Source: CAVPCZ01 sp963779225 (GTDB lineage: Bacteria; Bacteroidota; Ignavibacteria; UBA10030; UBA6906). Taken from it: a stretch of 64,000 nt of DNA. The notes below the pieces were generated by a model, which saw only the letters and a list, made by a program, of their open reading frames with translations, ran no database searches and was not told where the DNA came from. The stretch spans positions 248,001-312,000 of the forward strand of contig CAVZWW010000001.1 of NCBI GenBank assembly GCA_963779225.1. Reading direction: 5' to 3'. Each line of letters begins with the position of its first letter. Position 1 is the stretch's first letter. Below, piece after piece: positions 56,965-64,000 of the stretch. Both the position numbers and the translations under genes were made by a program.

Positions 56965-58887
56965 ATGCCGGTTATTACTTTTCAGCCATCAGGCAAAGCG
57001 CTGGAGGTTGCACCGGGCACAGAACTGCTCGAGGCAATGGCGAAAGCCGGCCTCGAGATCGATCTGTCGTGCGGCGGTGAAGGAACCTGCGGCGATTGCA
57101 TAGTACAGGTAACGAGCGGCGACGTGGATTGCAGCAGTCAGGGCATGTTGTCCGGCTCGGCTCTGAGCGATGGCCATGTGCTGGCCTGCAGAACCCGTGT
57201 TCTCGACAAACCAGTGGTCATCAACATTCCCAAGCAGTCCGGCAAAGAAGGCGGACAATTTGTCGATGAAACAGATTCGGTGTTATTGATCCGGCAAGAG
57301 TTGTTTCCTAGAGAATGGCAACATGACCCCCTGACTCTTAAATGGCTGGTGCAGGTTCCGCCCCCGCAACTGGAAGATGGTTTGTCTGATCTGGAACGGT
57401 TGACTCGCACGATTCAAAAAGACTGGGGGAAACTGGATTTCCACTATTCGTTGCCGGTGATACAAAAGGTCGCCGAAGTGTTGCGCACACAAGACGGCCT
57501 GGTGACCATTACGCTGGTGCGTTCGCTACAGCTCTATCATATCGTGGATGTTGAACCTGGCAATCAGACAACGCGGCATTACGGCATTGCTATCGATGTT
57601 GGCACCACAACCGTTGCAGTACAGTTGGTCTCTCTGCCTTTGGCTAAAGCCGTAGCCACACGTACCGCCTATAATGATCAGGTGGTGTGCGGCCTCGATG
57701 TCATCAGCCGGATCAATTATGCGCAGAAGCCCGAGCGACTCAAAGAGCTGTCGATGCGAGTGCTAAAAACCATCAATTCGCTGGTAAAAGAGATGTGCCG
57801 GGCCCATGGAGTAAAGCCAAAGGAAATCAGCAACGCTGTGGTTGCCGGCAACACCACCATGATCCATTTGCTGTTGGGACTGAATCCTGAGTTTATCCGT
57901 CTGGAACCGTATACGCCCACGCTTCTGGAAGCGCGCTATTTTACTTCGCAAGAAATTGGACTGGAAATCAATCCGAATTCCTGGGTGTACATCTCTCCCG
58001 CTGTCGGCAGTTATGTAGGCGGCGATATTACTTCTGGACTGTTGTGCACCGACACCGCCGCGGGATCGGATTCCGTCAATCTGTTCATCGATATCGGCAC
58101 CAACGGAGAAATGGTGGTCGGCAACAATGAATATTTGTTGACGTGTGCATGTTCTGCCGGTCCGGCCTTTGAGGGCGGCGGCATTGAATTCGGCATGCGT
58201 GCGTCCGTGGGCGCCATTGAAAAGGTGCAGGTGGATCCGGAAACCGGAGTTGCTTCTTTTCAAACCATCGGCAATGTCTTGCCCGGCGGTATCTGTGGAT
58301 CAGGAATGATCTCTCTGTTGGCAGGACTGTATATGACCGGCTGGATTGACGCTGCCGGCAAATTGAATCGGAACAGAACGTCGCCGGCAATAGAGGTGCA
58401 TGGACGCCAGGCCGGCTATATCATCGCCACGAAACAACAGAGCGCCATCGGTAAAGCCATCGCCATCAGTGAGACGGATATCGAAAACATTTTGCGCGCC
58501 AAGGCAGCGATATTTTCTGCCGTTGCGATGATGCTGGAACAAACAGGCTTGAAGTGTTCCGATCTGCATCAGGTATATATTGCCGGCGGCTTTGGCCGTT
58601 TTCTCGATATCGAAAAAGCCATTTGCATCGGCCTGCTGCCTGATTTGCCCAGAGAAAAGTACCTGTATATCGGCAATTCATCTCTGACCGGCGCCTTTAT
58701 GGTCTTGGTCTCTCAAGAATTCAGAGAAAAACAGCTGCAGCTGGCCAAAAGGATGACCTATATCGATCTCTCGGTCAAGCCAGGCTATATGAATCAATAT
58801 GTGGGCGCCCTTTTTCTTCCACACACCAATATGGAGTTATTCCCGACTGTAGAAAGGAGCCGAAAACTATCCGGAGCAGGGAAATGA
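56965..58887 (+). CDS. acsV: Reductive activator of the corrinoid/Fe-S protein (AcsV/RACo)
   Basis: 640 residues from ATG 56965, 1 nt after the acsC stop. An N-terminal 2Fe-2S ferredoxin domain has Cys36, Cys42, Cys45 and Cys75 (LSCGGEGTCGDC; LACRTRV). A linker follows, then from about residue 205 an ASKHA-type ATPase (GIAIDVGTTTVAVQLVSL; VVAGNTTMIHLLLGL; FIDIGTNGEMVVGNNEYLLT; VYIAGGFGRFLDIEKAICIG). The protein uses ATP to bring inactive Co(II) in AcsC back to Co(I). Its presence shows that the operon maintains a working corrinoid protein. Confidence 0.93.
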   Translation: MPVITFQPSGKALEVAPGTELLEAMAKAGLEIDLSCGGEGTCGDCIVQVTSGDVDCSSQGMLSGSALSDGHVLACRTRVLDKPVVINIPKQSGKEGGQFVDETDSVLLIRQELFPREWQHDPLTLKWLVQVPPPQLEDGLSDLERLTRTIQKDWGKLDFHYSLPVIQKVAEVLRTQDGLVTITLVRSLQLYHIVDVEPGNQTTRHYGIAIDVGTTTVAVQLVSLPLAKAVATRTAYNDQVVCGLDVISRINYAQKPERLKELSMRVLKTINSLVKEMCRAHGVKPKEISNAVVAGNTTMIHLLLGLNPEFIRLEPYTPTLLEARYFTSQEIGLEINPNSWVYISPAVGSYVGGDITSGLLCTDTAAGSDSVNLFIDIGTNGEMVVGNNEYLLTCACSAGPAFEGGGIEFGMRASVGAIEKVQVDPETGVASFQTIGNVLPGGICGSGMISLLAGLYMTGWIDAAGKLNRNRTSPAIEVHGRQAGYIIATKQQSAIGKAIAISETDIENILRAKAAIFSAVAMMLEQTGLKCSDLHQVYIAGGFGRFLDIEKAICIGLLPDLPREKYLYIGNSSLTGAFMVLVSQEFREKQLQLAKRMTYIDLSVKPGYMNQYVGALFLPHTNMELFPTVERSRKLSGAGK

Positions 58888-58915
58888 ATGAGCCCCACAA
58901 TCAGAAAGACACCCT

Positions 58916-59143
58916 ATGAGCGACTCTCATTGTCCGGGTCAGGACATGCGTTATTGGAAACCTGAGGATATTTTCGATGTCGTCTGCCCTATGTGTCAGA
59001 CCGACATTGAATTCTGGAAAGACGAACCGATGCGGGTGTGTTCAAACTGCAAAAGAGAAATCCTAAATCCAAGGATTGACTTGAGCTGCACGGAGTGGTG
59101 CAAATCGGCTAATGCCTGCATCGGCAAAGCTGTGAAGAAATAA
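58916..59143 (+). CDS. Small Cys-rich (zinc-ribbon-like) protein at the end of the CODH/ACS operon
   Basis: 75 residues, starting 28 nt after acsV. It has nine cysteines: CPGQDMRYWKPEDIFDVVCP opens it, then a zinc-ribbon-like CPMCQTD...CSNCKRE and a C-terminal LSCTEWCKSANACIGK. From memory this resembles the short Cys-rich module that in other anaerobes precedes HD phosphohydrolase domains and lies near CODH or related metal enzymes; here it stands alone. The cysteines could bind zinc or an Fe-S cluster. Function unknown; context suggests a role in CODH/ACS maturation or regulation. Confidence 0.7.
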   Translation: MSDSHCPGQDMRYWKPEDIFDVVCPMCQTDIEFWKDEPMRVCSNCKREILNPRIDLSCTEWCKSANACIGKAVKK

Positions 59144-59485
59144 CAGCTGTCCATCTTCTGAATCCGCGTTTCAATTCTGCGCTCGCCGTGCTGGAAACCG
59201 CCAGAAACGACTGTCCCTATTCAATATCCCATCCGTAGCAAAATGCCACGGTGAATCACGGGTTGACTGCGATGTACGGTGAGATGAGAGTGTGGTTGGG
59301 GGAGTGTGTGTTATTCGACGAGAGGGGAGTGCGAACGAAAACGGTCGGAGGAATCAATATCTCCACGCTAGGGCGTAGATTTCCTTCATTCCACGTGCAA
59401 ACCGTCCAGTAGAGAAGAGTGTTTGCGTGGGTTCTTATGCAGCGCGTCTGAAGTAGAAGTCGTGCAGTCCGCCAACAGCAGCTAC
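59144..59485. other. Intergenic region after the CODH/ACS operon
   Basis: About 340 nt with no coding sense and no clear terminator. It ends at an integrase relic on the minus strand, so part may be old mobile-element DNA. Confidence 0.35.
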
Positions 59486-59790
59486 CTAGTCGATCTCTCC
59501 GTTCGCTTGAACTCCCCGCGGTTCCGGTGAGTCTTTGCCGATCGCCAGGTGGATCCGTTGCGTGTTGTAGTAACGGACATACTCCTGGAGAATCCCACGC
59601 AGATGTGTTTCATTCAGAACGATCACGTGGTCAAGACATTCCCTTCGAAAACTTCCAAGCAGTCTTTCCACGCATCCATTCTGCCAAGGAGATTTGTAGG
59701 CAGTCAGCAGAGTATCCATGCCAAGTGCGGTAACCGTCTCGGTGAACGCATCGCCGAATGTCAGACACGAAACATTATGATCGGTCGAAT
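59486..59790 (-). pseudogene. C-terminal fragment of a DDE integrase-type transposase
   Basis: About 90 residues of an rve-type transposase: FGDAFTETVTALGMDTLLTA, then AYKSPWQNGCVERLLGSFRR, ECLDHVIVLNETHLRGILQE and YVRYYNTQRIHLAIGK. The final Glu of the DDE triad lies in the GCVERL motif. The N-terminal domain and the first catalytic Asp are missing; coherent sequence starts near 59770. It is a dead relic of an IS3/IS481-like element. Confidence 0.75.
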
Positions 59791-59850
59791 GACCAGGGTG
59801 TCCCGCCCGAGACGTTGACTGCCGCATACCGTTGGGACGAGACGTTGGAT

Positions 59851-59862
59851 CCCCCCCCCCCC
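59851..59862 (+). repeat. Poly-C tract (12 C)
   Basis: A run of twelve C between the integrase relic and a minus-strand gene. It lies outside intact coding sequence, just downstream of the next gene's stop. It may be slippage-prone or a sequencing/assembly artefact. Confidence 0.6.
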
Positions 59863-59895
59863 ACTTTTCACTGTGTCGACCGATCGTTCCTTCGG

Positions 59896-60588
59896 CTACG
59901 CCTTCCACTTGCGCCGGAACACGAGCAGTATGACGACGGCTATCACTAGGATCACTACAATGAGAAGAATGATGGCAGGAGTCCGTGAGGTGCTATTAGG
60001 CTCAACCGACTTGCCGACTTCATCAATCAGCAGCACGCCCACCCGCGGCGGTGTTACCGGAGTCCGATGGACAGCTGGGGTCGCTTTCTCCCCCTCCAAT
60101 GGGGCCCTCGTTGTTATGACAGTGGCTGTGATCTTATCTCCTTCCTGCAACTGATCCAGTGCTATCTCTTTCCCGTCGAGGGTGATCTTTTGTCCCGAAG
60201 GCACGCGGTACGCTTTGTTCTCCCCGTCCGGCTTCTTGATGATTAGATTGCTGCCGGAGATTTGCCACACCGTTCCGAGTTCGATGATGCTTACTTCATC
60301 GACCAATCTGGGAGCACTCGCAGTGATAATCGTTGCCGTCAACTTCATTCCCGGCTTCAGTTCGTGCACGGTTACTGCCTTGCCGTCAATGGCGAAGGTG
60401 GAGCTGTCGGGGATCTCAAATTGCCTGACCTCGCCACTAGTTGACTTAATAACGATATCATTCTCCTCCACGTACACAACTTCTGCATTCTCGACCTTGG
60501 TCTCAACGCGCTGGGCCCGGGCACCCGGGGCCGACAGGATGCAGACCAGCATCACGACGAGAATGCGAACGGCCCATAGATAGTTCAT
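59896..60588 (-). CDS. Exported membrane-anchored protein with two DUF5666-like repeats
   Basis: 230 residues from ATG 60588, with GGAGG just upstream on the minus strand. A signal peptide (YLWAVRILVVMLVCILSAPG) is followed by two similar repeats of about 60 residues: AEVVYVEENDIVIKSTSGEV...GMKLTATIITASAP, and SNLIIKKPDGENKAYRVPSG...GDKITATVITTRAP. A Pro-rich spacer and a C-terminal membrane helix (AIILLIVVILVIAVVILLVF) with a basic tail come next. The repeats would face the periplasm, with the tail inside. The repeats resemble the small beta-barrel DUF5666 type. Function unknown. Confidence 0.72.
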   Translation of the reverse strand: MNYLWAVRILVVMLVCILSAPGARAQRVETKVENAEVVYVEENDIVIKSTSGEVRQFEIPDSSTFAIDGKAVTVHELKPGMKLTATIITASAPRLVDEVSIIELGTVWQISGSNLIIKKPDGENKAYRVPSGQKITLDGKEIALDQLQEGDKITATVITTRAPLEGEKATPAVHRTPVTPPRVGVLLIDEVGKSVEPNSTSRTPAIILLIVVILVIAVVILLVFRRKWKA

Positions 60589-61350
60589 ATGTAATCCTCC
60601 AAGGTTCTTTGTGGCCTTCGGGAACTCCCACAGGGAGTCAACTCCGACACGCGGATTTCCATTTGAAAGTCAACGGAAAGCATGCCAAAAGAAATCGCCC
60701 GGAAGAGTGAAAGAGTAGTTAATCCTCCGTGGGAACAGAAGTGCCGTCAGGCGCTTTGATGTGCTCAATAACAATGGATGTAAAGGAGGGAGTGGGATTC
60801 GGACACATCTTTAAAAGACACTCAACGAGTGCAACTGATGAATTAACAAGCACTTAAGGGTGCCCGGAACAGGCCATGTTGACTCTGCGAAGTGGTTCGA
60901 GTACTCCCCAGAGCCATGGTGGGTAATAAAGGAGATGCCCTTGGATCCGTCGAAGCCACGGCGACAAAAGCAACGAAAAGAGTAACGTAACTTTGACGTT
61001 ACTGATATCCTGACCAACGTTTAGTGCCGTTCGGTTTTCGGATTCCCTCCCAGACGTGAGGATAAGCGTCCGTCCGACGCGTGAATTGAATCAGCAACAG
61101 AGGGCTTCGCCGCCCCGGGATTGGTGACGCGGTTCCTCCTTGCGGGAAGACCTTGCATGTACACCTTTCCCGGCGTATATTTCCGGCACAGACATCGGTG
61201 CCTGAAGGTTTCCTCAGCCTGAGGGCCGCCGCTCTGGACCCTGATGCAGTCTCTCCGCAGTAGAGCCCACCCCGACGACCCGCCGACTTCTGCCTGTGAG
61301 GTTATCGGGTCCGCGACCGTTTCCGTCGTGTATTTCGGAAGGGGGGCACA
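60589..61350. other. Intergenic region between divergent genes
   Basis: About 760 nt. It holds copy B of the dispersed DALGS/VT motif and otherwise no recognised gene. A 142-codon minus-strand open frame (61021-61449) overlaps the next gene and reads as non-protein. Confidence 0.4.
60932..61005 (+). repeat. Dispersed DALGS/VT motif with hairpin, copy B
   Basis: Counterpart of 45579-45657. Here a short frame with ATG 60916 encodes MVGNKGDALGSVEATATKAT and ends KRVT at TAA 60988. An 8-bp perfect hairpin (AGTAACGT/ACGTTACT, 60981-61003) follows and overlaps the stop. The arrangement suggests either a tiny gene with its own terminator or a mobile repeat. Confidence 0.5.
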
Positions 61351-63468
61351 ATGAGAGCCCCACTCATTTATCTCCTGCTCACTCTGATTCTGGGTTGTCC
61401 CTTTGCCTCTGCTCAGTGGACTCAGATGAATGGTCCGTACGGTGGCCACATCTCAGCTCTTGCGGTGAGCGGCACGAATCTCTTTGCCGGAACATTCCGG
61501 CGCGGGGTCTTCCGTTCGACCAACAACGGAACAAGCTGGATTGAAGTCAACGCCGGCCTGGGGAATTGGGATATTACGTGTTTTACAGTCGTCGATGCCA
61601 GTCTCTTTGCCGGGACTGCTGGCCAGGGGATCTTCCTCTCAACCAACGAAGGGACAAGTTGGGCCAAGGCCAATTCGGGGTTGCCGACCGGTGACATAAA
61701 CGCCCTTGCGGTGAGAGGATCGACTCTTTTCGCTGGCACCAATGGCAGGGGCGCTTTCCGCTCCACTAATAACGGGACAAGTTGGACCTTGGCCAGTGCG
61801 GGCCTGCCAAGGCAGGCCACGGACACCACAAGATATTTCAACATCACAGGTTTCGCGTCGGAAGGACAGAATCTGTTTGTTTCCATGAGAAGCCGTGGAG
61901 TCTTTCGCTCGACCGACGAGGGTGGAAGCTGGAGTGCGGTCAATTCGGGACTGACAGACTCGAGTGTCAACTCACTTGGAGTTAAAGAAACGACTTTGCT
62001 CGCCGGGACAATTGTTGGCAGGGCCTTTCGATCCACAAACCATGGGGCGAGCTGGAATGCAGTTCAGTCGGGCCTGACCGACAAGGTGGTAACATGTTTT
62101 GCGGCCAGCGGGGACAATCTCTTTGCCGGGACCGGGAGCAATGGTGCCGGGATAGAAGGAAGCGGCGTGTTTGTCTCCACCGACGGGGGCACAATGTGGA
62201 CAGCGGTCAGTTCCGGTTTGAGAAACTTGGGTGTGGGAGCACTGGCGGTCAGCGGAACGAACCTCTTTGCGGGAGGGGGAAGCGGCGTCTTTCTTTCCAC
62301 CGATAACGGTGCAGGCTGGACTCCGGTCAATACGGGCCTGAAGAATGTGCAGATTGGTTCCTTCGCTGTCATTGGGAGCTATCTCTTTGTCTCGACGAAT
62401 GGTCAAGGTGTGTTTCTTAGCACAAACGGGGGAACGACCTGGGCTGCTGCTAACTCGGGTCTAGCCAGCCTGTATGTCGGGCCTCTCGCGGCCAGCGGAA
62501 CAAATCTCTTTGCGGGGGCTTCGGAGAAGGGGGTCTTTCTGTCAAGCGATAGCGGCAAAGGCTGGACTGCGGTCAATTCAGGTCTGACAAACCTTACAGT
62601 TGGCCACTTTGCAGTCAGCGGGATGTATCTTTTCGTAGGGACCCAAGGCGGCATCTTTCGGTCCAGCAACAACGGCACAAACTGGACCGCGGTCAACTTC
62701 GGTCAGACAATGCTCTCGGGTAGCCCTCTGGCCGTCAGCGGAACGAATCTCTTTGCTGGGGTATTCGGTGCGGGAGTCTTTCTCTCGACCGACTATGGCA
62801 CGAGCTGGACTGCCGTCAATTCAGGTCTGACGACCCTTGAAGTCTACCATCTTGCGGTCAGCGGGACGAACCTCTTTGTAGGGACAAACAACCATGGGGT
62901 ATTTCGATCAACGGACAACGGCACAAGCTGGAGTCCGGCCGACTCAGGTCTGGAGAAGCGGGATGTGAACTCTCTTGAAGTCAGCGGAACGGACCTCTTT
63001 GCTTCGAGCTCGTGGGGCGGTGTTCTGCTTTCCACCAACTTCGGCACAACCTGGACTCCGGTGAACTCGGGTCTGCCGAGCCTCGTAGTCTATGCCCTCG
63101 CAACCGTCGGCCCAGATCTCTATGCGGGAGTCTCCTACAACGGTGCCTGGAAACGTCCTCTTTTTGAGATGACAACTGATGTTGGCGAAGGTCTACCCCT
63201 GCCGGCAATGCCCGGTCTTGAGCAGAACTACCCCAACCCCTTCAACCCGAGCACGACCATCACGTATGAGTTGCCCCAATCGTCGGAAATCAGATTGAGT
63301 GTCTTCGACATTCTTGGCCGAGAGGTATCCGTGCTGGTGAATGAGAGGAGGGATGCCGGGGTTCACGAGGTCGAGTTCGAGGGATCGGGTTTATCTAGCG
63401 GAGTTTACCTCTATAGGCTGCGGGCAGGGGACTTCGTCCAGACGCGAAAGCTCCTCCTTCTCCAATAA
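61351..63468 (+). CDS. T9SS-secreted beta-propeller (BNR/YCF48-like repeat) protein
   Basis: 705 residues. A signal peptide (APLIYLLLTLILGCPFASA) is followed by about 14 repeats of roughly 40 residues with the pattern ALAVSGTNLFAGT..GVFRST..NGTSWTAVNSGL, forming one or two propellers (about 25-600). The last 80 residues are a T9SS type A sorting domain (EQNYPNPFNPSTTITYELPQ; SSGVYLYRLRAGDFVQTRKL). The protein is expected to be exported through the outer membrane and attached to the surface or released. Highly similar repeats suggest recent internal duplication. It is probably an adhesin or scaffold; no catalytic motif was seen. Confidence 0.9.
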   Translation: MRAPLIYLLLTLILGCPFASAQWTQMNGPYGGHISALAVSGTNLFAGTFRRGVFRSTNNGTSWIEVNAGLGNWDITCFTVVDASLFAGTAGQGIFLSTNEGTSWAKANSGLPTGDINALAVRGSTLFAGTNGRGAFRSTNNGTSWTLASAGLPRQATDTTRYFNITGFASEGQNLFVSMRSRGVFRSTDEGGSWSAVNSGLTDSSVNSLGVKETTLLAGTIVGRAFRSTNHGASWNAVQSGLTDKVVTCFAASGDNLFAGTGSNGAGIEGSGVFVSTDGGTMWTAVSSGLRNLGVGALAVSGTNLFAGGGSGVFLSTDNGAGWTPVNTGLKNVQIGSFAVIGSYLFVSTNGQGVFLSTNGGTTWAAANSGLASLYVGPLAASGTNLFAGASEKGVFLSSDSGKGWTAVNSGLTNLTVGHFAVSGMYLFVGTQGGIFRSSNNGTNWTAVNFGQTMLSGSPLAVSGTNLFAGVFGAGVFLSTDYGTSWTAVNSGLTTLEVYHLAVSGTNLFVGTNNHGVFRSTDNGTSWSPADSGLEKRDVNSLEVSGTDLFASSSWGGVLLSTNFGTTWTPVNSGLPSLVVYALATVGPDLYAGVSYNGAWKRPLFEMTTDVGEGLPLPAMPGLEQNYPNPFNPSTTITYELPQSSEIRLSVFDILGREVSVLVNERRDAGVHEVEFEGSGLSSGVYLYRLRAGDFVQTRKLLLLQ

Positions 63469-63490
63469 TGACTATTGTGCCGGAAAGTGA

Positions 63491-63526
63491 AAGAGCCCTC
63501 AATCTTGTCAAGAGATGAGGGCTCTT
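63491..63526 (+). terminator. Intrinsic terminator-like hairpin after the propeller gene
   Basis: AAGAGCCCTCA and TGAGGGCTCTT form a perfect 11-bp stem with a 14-nt loop, 22 nt after the stop. The run of T after the stem is short. Confidence 0.7.
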
Positions 63527-63540
63527 CTGTAAGGTGACCC

Positions 63541-63682
63541 AGTGCCCGGAACCCAACAACGCGAACACTCACAACAGCGTGCAGGATTTTTGAGGTTGTG
63601 TTATGAGTGATCGAAGTGCCGCAACACAATAAATCGATCACTCACACATCAGTGCCGGGTTTTTGAGATGGTAATATGAGTA
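63541..63682 (+). repeat. Two tandem hairpin-forming repeats
   Basis: Two units begin AGTGCC at 63541 and 63615. Their 43-nt cores (63566-63608 and 63639-63681) match at 32 positions. Each folds: outer CACTCA/TGAGT(G), inner CAAC/GTTG in unit 1 and CATC/GATG in unit 2, so the inner stem differs but pairing is kept. The loops share GTGC, GG and TTTTTGAG. Confidence 0.55.
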
Positions 63683-63784
63683 AATTCGCTTGGGAATCGG
63701 CATCTTCTCCGTTGTGGAGAATGATGATTTATTACGTTAGATTATATGAAATGGCAGTGGGAACGAACGAGAGGGAGGCTTGCG

Positions 63785-64000
63785 ATGGCAACAGCACATC
63801 AGTTTACGGCGATCATTGAGCGGGAAGACGATTCTTACGTTGCCCTGTGTCCCGAACTCGACATCGCGAGTCAGGGAGCAAGCGTTGAAGATGCGCGCCT
63901 GAACCTCAAGGAAGCGATAGAGCTCTTCTTCGAATCCGCTTCTCCTGAGGAAATTCGTGAGCGGCTTCACGACGAAATCTTTATCACCCGCCTTGAGATT
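63785..64000 (+). CDS. HicB-like antitoxin-family protein (cut by right edge)
   Basis: 72 codons are visible from ATG 63785, with GGGAGG upstream; the frame runs off the window. The sequence HQFTAIIEREDDSYVALCPE then LDIASQGASVEDARLNLKEA is the partial RNase-H-like fold of HicB/UPF0150 antitoxins. In HicAB systems it neutralises a small HicA RNase; no HicA lies upstream, so it must be downstream outside the window or absent. The tandem hairpins just upstream lie where an operator might be. Orphan HicB-like proteins of unknown role are also common. Confidence 0.8.
   Translation, partial: MATAHQFTAIIEREDDSYVALCPELDIASQGASVEDARLNLKEAIELFFESASPEEIRERLHDEIFITRLEI

Noticed and set aside
59851..59862. 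Phase-variable gene switch at the poly-C tract
   Set aside because: The tract is outside intact coding sequence, downstream of the minus-strand gene and next to a dead transposase piece.
61021..61449. 142-codon minus-strand frame before the T9SS propeller gene
   Set aside because: It overlaps the signal peptide of the real gene and reads as non-protein sequence.
63541..63682. Integron attC site
   Set aside because: The repeats form hairpins, but lack the conserved GTTRRRY and RYYYAAC ends, and no integrase or cassette array is present.
1..64000. CRISPR array, rRNA or tRNA genes
   Set aside because: No regularly spaced direct repeats and no tRNA T-loop/acceptor pattern or rRNA sequence was recognised by eye.

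Overview
The window looks like a chromosomal segment from an anaerobic, polysaccharide-degrading, Gram-negative bacterium of the FCB group (Bacteroidota/Ignavibacteriota-like). Evidence for this is two proteins with type IX secretion (T9SS) C-terminal sorting domains carrying the NYPNPFNPSTTI signature (38798-41824, 61351-63468), a TonB-dependent receptor with an N-terminal carboxypeptidase-like domain, two heparinase II/III-type proteins, weak Shine-Dalgarno sites at many starts, and a Wood-Ljungdahl CODH/ACS operon. The taxonomic assignment is inference. No tRNA, rRNA or CRISPR was seen.

Layout. (1) 1-11635, plus strand: a carbohydrate/uronate-type catabolic and uptake locus with a heparinase II/III protein (open at the left edge), a LarA-like nickel racemase/epimerase, an isochorismatase-like hydrolase, two GT9 glycosyltransferases, a sodium:solute symporter, a sugar-phosphate isomerase/epimerase-like TIM barrel, a DapA-like aldolase/lyase and an extended-SDR oxidoreductase. 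(2) 11684-18953: a large exported heparinase-like lyase with a CBM9-like C-terminus (minus) and, divergently, a TonB-dependent receptor. (3) 19131-21637: wreckage of a two-component-type propeller gene, a frameshifted IS110-family element and a truncated beta-helix gene. (4) 21922-33684: a C4/C3 acid module with a 1.7-kb-residue PEP-synthase-like enzyme of unusual domain order, a malic enzyme-phosphotransacetylase fusion, a divergent biotin-protein ligase, and all three subunits of a sodium-pumping oxaloacetate decarboxylase (gamma, alpha, beta). (5) 33763-41824: three glycoside-hydrolase-type proteins and a gene remnant. (6) 41821-43670: a two-gene element with terminal inverted repeats and two paralogous helix-turn-helix proteins (DUF1670-like), inserted exactly at the stop codon of the preceding gene. 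(7) 44009-45447: small stress-type genes (Hsp20, DUF4404-like, DUF2007-like). (8) 46220-59143: a CODH/ACS operon: two methyltransferase-like proteins, two CooC-type nickel ATPases, CooS, a fusion of acetyl-CoA synthase with the small corrinoid/Fe-S protein subunit (AcsB-AcsD), AcsC, AcsV and a Cys-rich protein. (9) 59486-64000: an integrase relic, a membrane-anchored repeat protein, a T9SS-secreted propeller protein, structured repeats and a HicB-like gene cut by the right edge.

How it fits together: exported lyases and hydrolases open anionic polysaccharides; the receptor, symporter and cytosolic racemase/epimerase/aldolase genes take up and process the products. The malic enzyme, PEP-synthase-like enzyme and sodium-pumping decarboxylase interconvert C4 acids, pyruvate, PEP and acetyl phosphate. 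The CODH/ACS operon joins or splits acetyl-CoA with C1 units. The strongest novelty candidates are the AcsB-AcsD fusion in an operon with no recognisable acsE, and the terminal-inverted-repeat element carrying two paralogous HTH proteins.
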